A DNA stretch of 5,359 nt from Syntrophothermus sp. UBA1445 (GTDB taxonomy: Bacteria > Bacillota > Syntrophomonadia > Syntrophomonadales > DTU052). Below are positions 1 through 4,749 of this stretch, in pieces (position 1 is the first letter of the stretch; every line of letters starts with the position of its first letter). The notes below the pieces were generated by a model. It did not search any database. It worked only from the letters and a program-made list of their open reading frames with translations, and had not been told where the DNA came from. The stretch spans positions 1,002 through 6,360 of the forward strand of contig DCTH01000124.1 of assembly GCA_002329495.1 (NCBI GenBank), in the 5' to 3' direction. The translations under genes were made by a program, and so were the position numbers.

Positions 1-255
1 AGCCGCACCGGCTATGTGACAGGGGGAACTTTCACAAAGCCTTATAACATACCGACCTCTTTTCCCAATCTTAAAATACGAATAGAAGGTCGCTACCCCG
101 TGTGCTTCGGCCACGGGTATTGCAAAAACTTTTGCAGCCTCGGTAATTGCTTCTTCTGGTATAAAACTGAACTCTTTCTGAATCGCATGGTAAACCTCAA
201 TAAGACCACCCGGGAGGTCTTTATACTGGTTGATGATGGAGTTGATTTCAGCCAC
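1..255 (-). CDS. nuoE: NuoE/HydC-like [2Fe-2S] hydrogenase or NADH dehydrogenase subunit (partial, N-terminal part)
   Basis: This gene is read on the minus strand and its 3' part lies beyond the left edge; 85 codons are visible. It belongs to the 24-kDa thioredoxin-like [2Fe-2S] family (NuoE, HydC of Thermotoga, HndA of Desulfovibrio), which relays electrons between NAD(P)H-oxidising flavoprotein subunits and the rest of the complex. Residues 11-60 carry the usual helical N-terminal domain, including a YKDLPGGLIEVYHAIQKEF stretch, then FIPEEAI and the signature HGVATFYSYF. Residues 74-79 are CESSPC, the first Cx4C pair of the four [2Fe-2S] cysteine ligands, followed by HIAGAA; the second pair (Cx3C) would lie outside. 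The start is the GTG at 255-253, eight bases after an AAGGAGG at 270-264; the in-frame TTG at 261 and GTG at 264 lie too close to or inside that site. Being divergent from hydrogenase maturation genes, it is more likely part of an NAD-linked [FeFe]-hydrogenase than of respiratory complex I, but the partner subunits are not visible. Confidence 0.88.
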   Translation of the reverse strand, partial: MAEINSIINQYKDLPGGLIEVYHAIQKEFSFIPEEAITEAAKVFAIPVAEAHGVATFYSYFKIGKRGRYVIRLCESSPCHIAGAA

Positions 256-263
256 ACTCAACA

Positions 264-270
264 CCTCCTT
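264..270 (-). promoter_or_regulatory. Ribosome binding site of the NuoE-like gene
   Basis: AAGGAGG read on the minus strand is a near-perfect Shine-Dalgarno sequence. Its spacing of eight bases selects the GTG at 255-253 as the start codon over the in-frame upstream TTG (two bases away) and GTG (overlapping the site). Confidence 0.75.
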
Positions 271-285
271 TCTACCATGATAATA

Positions 286-301
286 ATTGAGTTGCCTCAA
301 T
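286..301. repeat. Short inverted repeat upstream of the NuoE-like gene
   Basis: ATTGAG (286-291) and CTCAAT (296-301) are perfect complements around a four-base TTGC loop. It would form a small hairpin in the 5' untranslated region of the minus-strand transcript, or serve as a short operator. No U-tract follows in either direction, so it is not a terminator. The functional meaning is unknown and it could be chance. Confidence 0.3.
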
Positions 302-311
302 AAATTGCTAA

Positions 312-325
312 TGACATATATGTCA
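312..325. promoter_or_regulatory. Perfect 14-bp palindrome, candidate operator
   Basis: TGACATATATGTCA equals its own reverse complement over all 14 positions, and the symmetry stops abruptly on both sides. It lies 57 bp upstream of the NuoE-like start codon and about 135 bp upstream of the plus-strand promoter candidate. Its form (TGACA-N4-TGTCA) is what a homodimeric helix-turn-helix repressor or activator typically binds. It is closer to the minus-strand gene, so control of that gene is the simpler reading. I cannot name the regulator: it is neither a Rex consensus (TTGTGA/TTAACAA-type) nor a clean FNR or CRP box. Confidence 0.45.
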
Positions 326-459
326 GATGTCCTGGGTTGTAGTACGTCACAGGAAACCAATATCTTATGTTTTTTTCTACAGAATATAATGTAAGTCCTT
401 TTTTACTAGCCACCACAAATTATAGATATTCCAAACGGTTATATAGATTTATTTCATGC

Positions 460-488
460 TTGTGAAAAAAATCGCTAAATAGTACAAT
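460..488 (+). promoter_or_regulatory. Candidate sigma-70-type promoter of the hyd maturation operon
   Basis: TTGTGA at 460-465 (four of six matches to TTGACA) and TACAAT at 483-488 (five of six matches to TATAAT) are separated by 17 bp, the optimal spacing. Transcription would start around 494-496 and give a leader of about 245 nt before the first start codon at 742. It is the best-spaced box pair I found upstream of the operon. A second TACAAT at 518-523 lacks a credible -35 partner. No experimental start site is known to me. Confidence 0.45.
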
Positions 489-491
489 AAT

Positions 492-516
492 AATAACGAA
501 TAGGAATACCGTTATT
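492..516. repeat. Inverted repeat at the predicted transcription start
   Basis: AATAACG (492-498) and CGTTATT (510-516) are perfect complements separated by 11 bp. The repeat straddles the start predicted from the promoter at 460-488, where a repressor would block initiation. Alternatively it is the first, AT-rich hairpin of the leader RNA. Neither role can be decided from sequence alone. Confidence 0.35.
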
Positions 517-521
517 TTACA

Positions 522-656
522 ATACCATGCCAGTTGAAGGCATAACCCGTGGTATGGCCGACGTCCAATAATTGAATGTGACCTGAGGGAAGGATGTTTC
601 TGACCAGAGGGTCGGTGAAATTAACTGCCTGTGAACAAGGTTTTAGCTGAGTTTAA
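522..656 (+). ncRNA. Putative structured 5' leader RNA of the hyd operon
   Basis: By eye this stretch can form several nested or adjacent helices. ATACC (522-526) pairs with GGTAT (551-555); inside it ATGCC (527-531) pairs with GGCAT (539-543) around a seven-base loop, leaving a seven-base AACCCGT bulge on the 3' side. CTGACC (600-605) pairs with GGTCGG (610-615) around an AGAG loop. AACT (623-626) can pair with AGTT (650-653), with CCT/AGG (628-630/638-640) inside. The leader is followed by a terminator-like hairpin, the layout typical of a riboswitch or other cis-acting attenuator. I compared it mentally with the T-box, TPP, FMN, SAM, cobalamin, glycine, fluoride, c-di-GMP, THF and Moco consensuses and saw no match. 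Coordinates are those of the outermost helices I could draw; the true ends are unknown. Confidence 0.35.
579..611 (+). repeat. Direct repeat TGACC[T/A]GAGGG with 22-bp period
   Basis: TGACCTGAGGG at 579-589 and TGACCAGAGGG at 601-611 agree in 10 of 11 positions and are offset by exactly 22 bp, about two turns of B-DNA. The second copy also forms the 5' arm and loop of the hairpin at 600-615. It may be a tandem protein binding site on DNA or two copies of an RNA recognition element; chance is not excluded. Confidence 0.35.
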
Positions 657-683
657 GGGGGAGGTGTGATATCGATGTACATA

Positions 684-726
684 AAAAGCTTACTCTGGAG
701 CGAACACAGGGTAAGCTTTTATTTTT
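684..726 (+). terminator. Intrinsic terminator (probable attenuator) in the leader of the hyd operon
   Basis: AAAAGCTTACTCTG (684-697) pairs with CAGGGTAAGCTTTT (707-720) over 14 positions, with one T-G wobble, around a nine-base loop. The 3' arm runs into TTTTATTTTT (717-726), so the transcript would have a strong stem followed by a U-rich tract. The hairpin ends only eight bases before the GGGAGG ribosome binding site of the first gene (728-733). There is no upstream plus-strand gene for it to terminate. It therefore most likely acts on transcripts that began within the intergenic region, as an attenuator. The A-run on the 5' side would also give a short U-tract on the minus strand, so weak bidirectional activity is possible. 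The stem is only moderately GC-rich. Confidence 0.68.
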
Positions 727-741
727 CGGGAGGTGCGATGA

Positions 742-987
742 ATGTCAAGTCGTTTGGGAGTTATTGGAGTAGTGATAGAGGACATGGAGGTGGTTTCCCG
801 GGTAAACCAGATACTCTCGGATCATTCCCCGATTATTGTAGGACGTATGGGGATCCCCTATCGTCAACGAGGGGTCTCCGTGATTTCGTTGATTATTGAT
901 GGCAGTACTGACGAGATAGGATCATTGACCGGTAAGCTGGGGGCTCTGAAAGGTGTCAGCGTGAAAAGTGCCTTGACTGCCAAATAA
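742..987 (+). CDS. TM1266-family iron-only hydrogenase system (putative regulator) protein
   Basis: This 81-residue protein matches the small TM1266 family, annotated as iron-only hydrogenase system regulator because it is found next to hydE, hydG and hydF. The sequence reads as one beta-alpha-beta-beta-alpha-beta ACT-like (NikR C-terminal-like) domain: strand 4-11 (RLGVIGVVI), helix 15-27, strands around 30-38 and 45-54 (VSVISLIIDG), helix 56-67 and a last strand 70-79. The GRMGIPYRQRGVSVISLI stretch is characteristic of the family. No helix-turn-helix or ribbon-helix-helix is present, so it cannot by itself be called a DNA-binding protein; ligand sensing or protein interaction is an inference from the fold. 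The start ATG lies eight bases after GGGAGG (728-733) and directly follows the leader terminator. It is the first gene of the operon, 25 bp before hydE. The family name is secure; the biochemical role is not. Confidence 0.9.
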   Translation: MSSRLGVIGVVIEDMEVVSRVNQILSDHSPIIVGRMGIPYRQRGVSVISLIIDGSTDEIGSLTGKLGALKGVSVKSALTAK

Positions 988-1012
988 TATATCCAACAAT
1001 GGAGGTTACCTG

Positions 1013-2074
1013 ATGCGGTACTATGAACTACTGCAGGACCCGGATCAAGCCGTGGTCCAAAAACAATTGATCGGCCTCCTGACTGATCATTGTCCTCAGG
1101 TTCTGGAAGATCTGAGGCAGGAAGCCGATGAGATCCGCCACCGGTCGGTGGGGGATACAGTTCATGTCCGCGGCATCATTGAATTCTCCAACTACTGCAT
1201 CCGGAGTTGCCGCTATTGCGGTTTGAACCGTGGGAATAACCAGGTACAGCGTTACCGGATTCCTCCGGACGAGATTGTTAAGACCGCCCGGGAGGCTGCG
1301 GCCATGGGGCTCAAAACCATAGTCCTGCAATCAGGGGATGACTTTTACTACACCCGGGAAGTGATAGCGGATATGGTTCGCGAGATAAAAAAGACCGGTG
1401 TAGCAGTCACCCTGTCCGTCGGCGAAAGGCCCCGGGATGACTACCGGGCGTGGCGTGAGGCCGGTGCTGACAGGTATCTGCTTAAATTTGAAACCTCGGA
1501 TGCCGGGCTTTACGAAGCTCTCCATCCGGGCACCAGGCTTGACATCCGGCTCAGGTGTCTGGAGGATTTAAGAGATCTTGGCTATCAGGTAGGCTCCGGC
1601 TTTATGATCGGGTTGCCGGGGCAGACACCTGAGATACTGGCGGGTGATCTGATGCTGATGAGATCTCTGGTGTTGGAGATGGCGGGAGTGGGACCGTTTA
1701 TACCCCATCCGGGAACCCCTCTGGGTCAGGATTCAGCGGGAGAGGTAAACCTGGCTCTGAAAATCCTGGCACTCAGCCGATTGCTGCTGCCCTGGGCCCA
1801 TCTGCCGGCTACCACCGCCCTGTCCAGTCTGGAGAAAGACGGCCGGCGGCTGGGACTGACCGGCGGAGCCAACGTATTGATGCCTAATATAACCCCCCCG
1901 GAGTATCGTCGGCTCTACGAGATCTACCCTCACAAGGCCGAGGTAAAAGACAGTTCCCGGGAGTTGTATCAGGCCACACTGGAGCTTATTAAAGAACTGG
2001 GCCGGGAGGTGGCCTTGGATCCGGGGCACGGGCTGTCACCAGCGACCAGGTTAATGTTAAGGGAGGAATTGTAA
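1013..2074 (+). CDS. hydE: [FeFe]-hydrogenase maturase HydE (radical SAM)
   Basis: HydE is a cytoplasmic radical SAM enzyme of H-cluster assembly. It acts on the cysteine-bound Fe(CO)2CN product of HydG and contributes to building the azadithiolate-bridged di-iron subcluster. The protein is 353 residues, the usual family length. The [4Fe-4S]-SAM motif CIRSCRYC lies at residues 62-69 (C62, C66, C69) within SNYCIRSCRYCGLNRGN. Further family hallmarks are VLQSGDD (104-110), VTLSVGER (132-139), SGFMIGLPGQT (195-205) and PHPGTPL (231-237), consistent with a complete TIM barrel. Outside the motif the only cysteines are C28 and C182, so the accessory C-terminal cluster site seen in some homologues (Thermotoga maritima) is absent here; that second cluster is known to be dispensable. 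The start ATG follows GGAGG (1001-1005) at seven bases. The stop is separated from the hydG ATG by a single base, which suggests translational coupling. Confidence 0.96.
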   Translation: MRYYELLQDPDQAVVQKQLIGLLTDHCPQVLEDLRQEADEIRHRSVGDTVHVRGIIEFSNYCIRSCRYCGLNRGNNQVQRYRIPPDEIVKTAREAAAMGLKTIVLQSGDDFYYTREVIADMVREIKKTGVAVTLSVGERPRDDYRAWREAGADRYLLKFETSDAGLYEALHPGTRLDIRLRCLEDLRDLGYQVGSGFMIGLPGQTPEILAGDLMLMRSLVLEMAGVGPFIPHPGTPLGQDSAGEVNLALKILALSRLLLPWAHLPATTALSSLEKDGRRLGLTGGANVLMPNITPPEYRRLYEIYPHKAEVKDSSRELYQATLELIKELGREVALDPGHGLSPATRLMLREEL

Positions 2075-2075
2075 T

Positions 2076-3482
2076 ATGACGTACCAAGCAGTTAACTTTA
2101 TAAATGATCAAGAGATATGGGCTTTGCTTGATGCTAACCGTAACCTGCCCCATGAAAAGATCGAGGCCATTATTGACAAGGCCAGCCTGGCCAAAGGTCT
2201 GGAACCGTGGGAAGTGGCGGCCCTGATCCAGGTTGAAGACCAGAGGCTCTTGCAGAAAATGTTCACCATCGCTCGTCAGGTGAAAGAGAAGATCTACGGC
2301 AAGCGCATGGTCTTTTTTGCCCCGCTTTACATCAGCAACTACTGCGTTAATGAATGCGCTTACTGCGGTTATCACAAATCCAATACGGAAATGGCCCGCC
2401 GCAAGCTGGCCATGGATGAGATAGCCCGGGAAGTCAGGGTGCTGGAAGAAATGGGTCATAAGCGCATTGCGCTGGAAGCGGGAGAGGACCCCAGGAATAA
2501 TCCGATCGAGTACATCCTGGAGGCCATGAAAACAATTTACAGCGTTCAGGAGAAGCATGGCAATATCCGGAGAATCAACGTGAACATCGCGGCTACTACG
2601 GTTGAGAATTACCGCAAGCTTAAGGAAGCGGGTATCGGTACTTATGTGCTGTTTCAGGAGACCTACCATAAAGAAACCTATGAGAAGCTGCACCGATCAG
2701 GCCCCAAGGCCGATTATTTGTGGCACCTCACCGCTATGGACCGGGCCATGGAAGGCGGCATTGATGACGTAGGTCTGGGAGTTCTGTTCGGGCTTTATGA
2801 CTATCGTTTTGAGGTGATGGGACTTCTGATGCACAGCCTGCATCTGGAAGAGGCGTTCGGGGTAGGTTGCCATACGATTTCCGTTCCCAGAATACGGCCG
2901 GCGGACGGGGTTGACCTTAACAGTTTCCCGTATCTGGTACCGGATGATGCCTTCCGGAAGATTATTGCGGTTATCCGGCTGGCGGTGCCCTATACCGGTA
3001 TGTTGATGTCGACCCGGGAGCAACCCGGGTATCGCGACGAGTTATTCGCCCTGGGCATCAGCCAGATAAGCGCTGGCTCCTGCGTGGGAGTTGGCGGTTA
3101 TTACGAGGAGCAGGCGGAAGTCAAGCGACCGAATACGGCTCAGTTCCAGGTCGAGGATGAACGTACCCCCGAGGAGTTGATCCATAACCTGTGCTGCAGT
3201 GGTTACATCCCCAGTTACTGCACCGCCTGTTATCGCAGCGGACGCACCGGGGACCGTTTTATGGCCCTGGCCAAGACGGGCCAGATAGTTAATGTCTGTC
3301 AGCCCAACGCGATTCTGACCTTCAAGGAGTACCTGGAGGATTATGCTGGCCCGGAAAATAGGGCCCTGGGGGAAAAGGTGATTGAGGAACACCTGCAGCA
3401 GATCACCAACGAGAAGGTCAGAGCCAGGACCAGAGAATACCTGAAGTTGATTGAGGAAGGGCGACGCGATCTTTATTTCTAG
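2076..3482 (+). CDS. hydG: [FeFe]-hydrogenase maturase HydG (radical SAM tyrosine lyase)
   Basis: HydG cleaves L-tyrosine to p-cresol and dehydroglycine, which yields the CO and CN- ligands, and assembles them on an auxiliary cluster as an Fe(CO)2CN-cysteine synthon. The 468-residue length is typical. The radical SAM motif CVNECAYC is at residues 90-97 (C90, C94, C97) in ISNYCVNECAYCGYHKSN. Other family segments are ALEAGEDP (132-139), LFQETYH (192-198), GLGVLFGLYDYR (233-244) and SAGSCVGVGGY (332-342). H266 in GCHTISVPRIRP lies where the dangler-iron ligand histidine (about residue 265 in the Thermoanaerobacter enzyme) is expected. The HydG-specific C-terminal motif CX2CX22C is intact as C382, C385 and C408 and binds the auxiliary [4Fe-4S] cluster with its dangler iron. 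These C-terminal cysteines separate it from ThiH and HydE. The start is nine bases after GGGAGG (2061-2066), which lies within the end of hydE. Confidence 0.97.
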   Translation: MTYQAVNFINDQEIWALLDANRNLPHEKIEAIIDKASLAKGLEPWEVAALIQVEDQRLLQKMFTIARQVKEKIYGKRMVFFAPLYISNYCVNECAYCGYHKSNTEMARRKLAMDEIAREVRVLEEMGHKRIALEAGEDPRNNPIEYILEAMKTIYSVQEKHGNIRRINVNIAATTVENYRKLKEAGIGTYVLFQETYHKETYEKLHRSGPKADYLWHLTAMDRAMEGGIDDVGLGVLFGLYDYRFEVMGLLMHSLHLEEAFGVGCHTISVPRIRPADGVDLNSFPYLVPDDAFRKIIAVIRLAVPYTGMLMSTREQPGYRDELFALGISQISAGSCVGVGGYYEEQAEVKRPNTAQFQVEDERTPEELIHNLCCSGYIPSYCTACYRSGRTGDRFMALAKTGQIVNVCQPNAILTFKEYLEDYAGPENRALGEKVIEEHLQQITNEKVRARTREYLKLIEEGRRDLYF

Positions 3483-3501
3483 CACGAAATGAGGTGAAGA
3501 C

Positions 3502-4716
3502 ATGCAGGATACCCCGAAAAGCAACCGTCTGCATATCGCGATTGTGGGAAGACGCAATGGCGGAAAGTCCAGTTTGATTAATGCCCTGACCAACCAGGAT
3601 ATTGCTCTGGTTTCCGATATCCCAGGAACGACCACCGACCCGGTCTTTAAAGCCATGGAGATACTGCCCATCGGTCCCTGCATGATTATTGATACCGCTG
3701 GGCTTGATGATACCGGTGATTTAGGGGAACTGCGCATCAGGAAGACCAAAGAGGTGTTTAACCAGACTGATCTGGCGATACTGGTCATCGATCCCCTGGT
3801 GGGAGTAACCGCATCTGATATTGAGATTAAACGGGAAATCGAAAGCCGCAAGATTCCTCTGGTCGGGGTGGTCAACAAGTCGGATCTGGTTGATATTGAT
3901 CTTGGCGTAATGGAAAAACAACTGGGGCTGGCCTTGATAAAAGTGAGTGCAGCCACCGGAAGAGGTATTGATGATCTTAAAGAGCGGATCATACAGGAGG
4001 CACCCCTCGATTTCGAAGAACCGTATATTGTGGGTGATTTGATTCGACCAGGTGATTTCTGCGTCCTGGTGGTTCCTATTGATTCAGCCGCACCAAAGGG
4101 ACGGCTTATCCTGCCGCAGGTGCAAACCATCCGGGATATCCTCGACCATGCTGGAGTTTCCATAGTGGTTCGGGATACAGAATTACGGGAAGCCTTGAAT
4201 AAGCTGGCCGAAAAACCGAAAATAGTAATAACCGATTCCCAGGCTTTTGCCAGGGTAGCTGCGGATACTCCGGATGATGTCGGGATGACCTCCTTTTCCA
4301 TCCTCTATGCCCGGTACAAGGGGGATCTCGCGGAGCTTATCCAGGGAGCCAAAGCCATAAGATCCTTGCAACCCGGTGATAAGGTGTTGATCGCGGAAGC
4401 CTGTACCCATCACCGCCAGGCCGATGATATCGGAAAGTATCAGATTCCACGCTGGCTTAAGCAACAGGTGGGGGAAGGCCTCGATATTCAGTGGTCGAGC
4501 GGTATGGGCTATCCCGAAAACCTGGAAGAGTTTAAACTCATTATTCACTGTGGCGCCTGTATGATTAACCGCCGCCAGATGCTTTCCCGCATCCGCATGG
4601 CCCGGCAGAAGGGTGTTCCCATAGTAAATTACGGAGTATTCCTGGCTTACGCGAATGGCATCCTGGACCGGGCGTTAAAACCATTCCCTGAAGCCGACCG
4701 GGCTTTCCGGGAATAA
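3502..4716 (+). CDS. hydF: [FeFe]-hydrogenase maturation GTPase HydF (scaffold)
   Basis: HydF is the scaffold that receives the di-iron unit from HydE and HydG and transfers it to apo-HydA. The 404-residue protein shows the usual three parts. An N-terminal GTPase domain (about 10-170) has the P-loop GRRNGGKS (16-23), a G2-like PGTTTD (41-46), G3 DTAGL (64-68), G4 NKSD (125-128) and a G5-like SAATG (149-153). A middle dimerisation domain spans about 171-260. A C-terminal iron-sulfur domain has the CxH...HCxxC signature as C301, H303, H349, C350 and C353, consistent with a [4Fe-4S] cluster having an exchangeable ligand. The Asn at position 19 of the P-loop is the residue that coordinates K+ in cation-activated TrmE/Era-type GTPases, in line with reported K+ stimulation of HydF. 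The ATG follows GAGGTG (3491-3496) at five bases; the hydG stop is 19 bp upstream. No motif is damaged. Confidence 0.97.
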   Translation: MQDTPKSNRLHIAIVGRRNGGKSSLINALTNQDIALVSDIPGTTTDPVFKAMEILPIGPCMIIDTAGLDDTGDLGELRIRKTKEVFNQTDLAILVIDPLVGVTASDIEIKREIESRKIPLVGVVNKSDLVDIDLGVMEKQLGLALIKVSAATGRGIDDLKERIIQEAPLDFEEPYIVGDLIRPGDFCVLVVPIDSAAPKGRLILPQVQTIRDILDHAGVSIVVRDTELREALNKLAEKPKIVITDSQAFARVAADTPDDVGMTSFSILYARYKGDLAELIQGAKAIRSLQPGDKVLIAEACTHHRQADDIGKYQIPRWLKQQVGEGLDIQWSSGMGYPENLEEFKLIIHCGACMINRRQMLSRIRMARQKGVPIVNYGVFLAYANGILDRALKPFPEADRAFRE

Positions 4717-4749
4717 ACAGCTATTTTTAAATTTGGGAGGTTTTTAGAC

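Larger units (their letters stand above)
256..741. other. Divergent intergenic/regulatory region (no gene)
   Basis: This 486-bp AT-rich stretch separates the minus-strand NuoE-like gene from the plus-strand maturation operon. I see no protein-coding segment that resembles a known family. From left to right it contains a small inverted repeat at 286-301, a perfect palindrome at 312-325, a low-complexity T-rich part around 361-450, a plus-strand promoter candidate at 460-488, an inverted repeat at 492-516 near the predicted start of transcription, several potential RNA hairpins at 522-656, and a terminator-like hairpin at 684-726. The minus-strand gene must also have its promoter here or further right, but I found no minus-strand pair of -35 and -10 boxes good enough to call. 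Confidence 0.8.

Noticed and set aside
16..303. Open frame of 95 codons on the plus strand
   Set aside because: It is antisense to the NuoE-like gene, which has clear family motifs and a perfect ribosome binding site on the minus strand. The plus-strand translation resembles nothing.
330..354. TCCTG-N15-CAGGA inverted repeat
   Set aside because: Only five bases per arm with a long spacer; expected by chance in a region of this size.
256..450. Minus-strand promoter for the NuoE-like gene (TATAAT at 424-419, TATATT at 388-383, TAAGAT at 367-362)
   Set aside because: Each -10-like string lacks a credible -35 box at 16-18 bp; in AT-rich DNA such strings are common by chance.
452..467. TTTCA-N6-TGAAA and the TTGTGAA half-site as a possible Rex operator
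   Set aside because: Rex sites need a symmetric TTGTGAA/TTAACAA-type pair with short spacing; here the second half (TCGCTAA) does not match. The TTGTGA is better explained as the -35 box.
500..741. Known riboswitch classes (T-box, TPP, FMN, SAM-I, cobalamin, glycine, fluoride, c-di-GMP, THF, Moco)
   Set aside because: None of their conserved core strings, as I remember them, is present. A scan with Rfam covariance models would be needed to exclude diverged members.
1989..2693. Minus-strand open frame of 234 codons opposite hydE/hydG
   Set aside because: Antisense shadow; it spans the hydE-hydG junction and shows no recognisable protein signature.
3012..3030. GC-rich inverted repeat ACCCGGG-AGCAA-CCCGGGT inside hydG
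   Set aside because: It encodes the conserved STREQPGYR segment of HydG, so coding constraint explains it. No U-tract follows and there is no sign of a regulatory role.
3042..4301. Long minus-strand open frame of 419 codons opposite hydG and hydF
   Set aside because: The translation is serine- and arginine-rich without domain motifs. It lies entirely antisense to two genes with intact catalytic motifs, so it is a by-product of their codon use.
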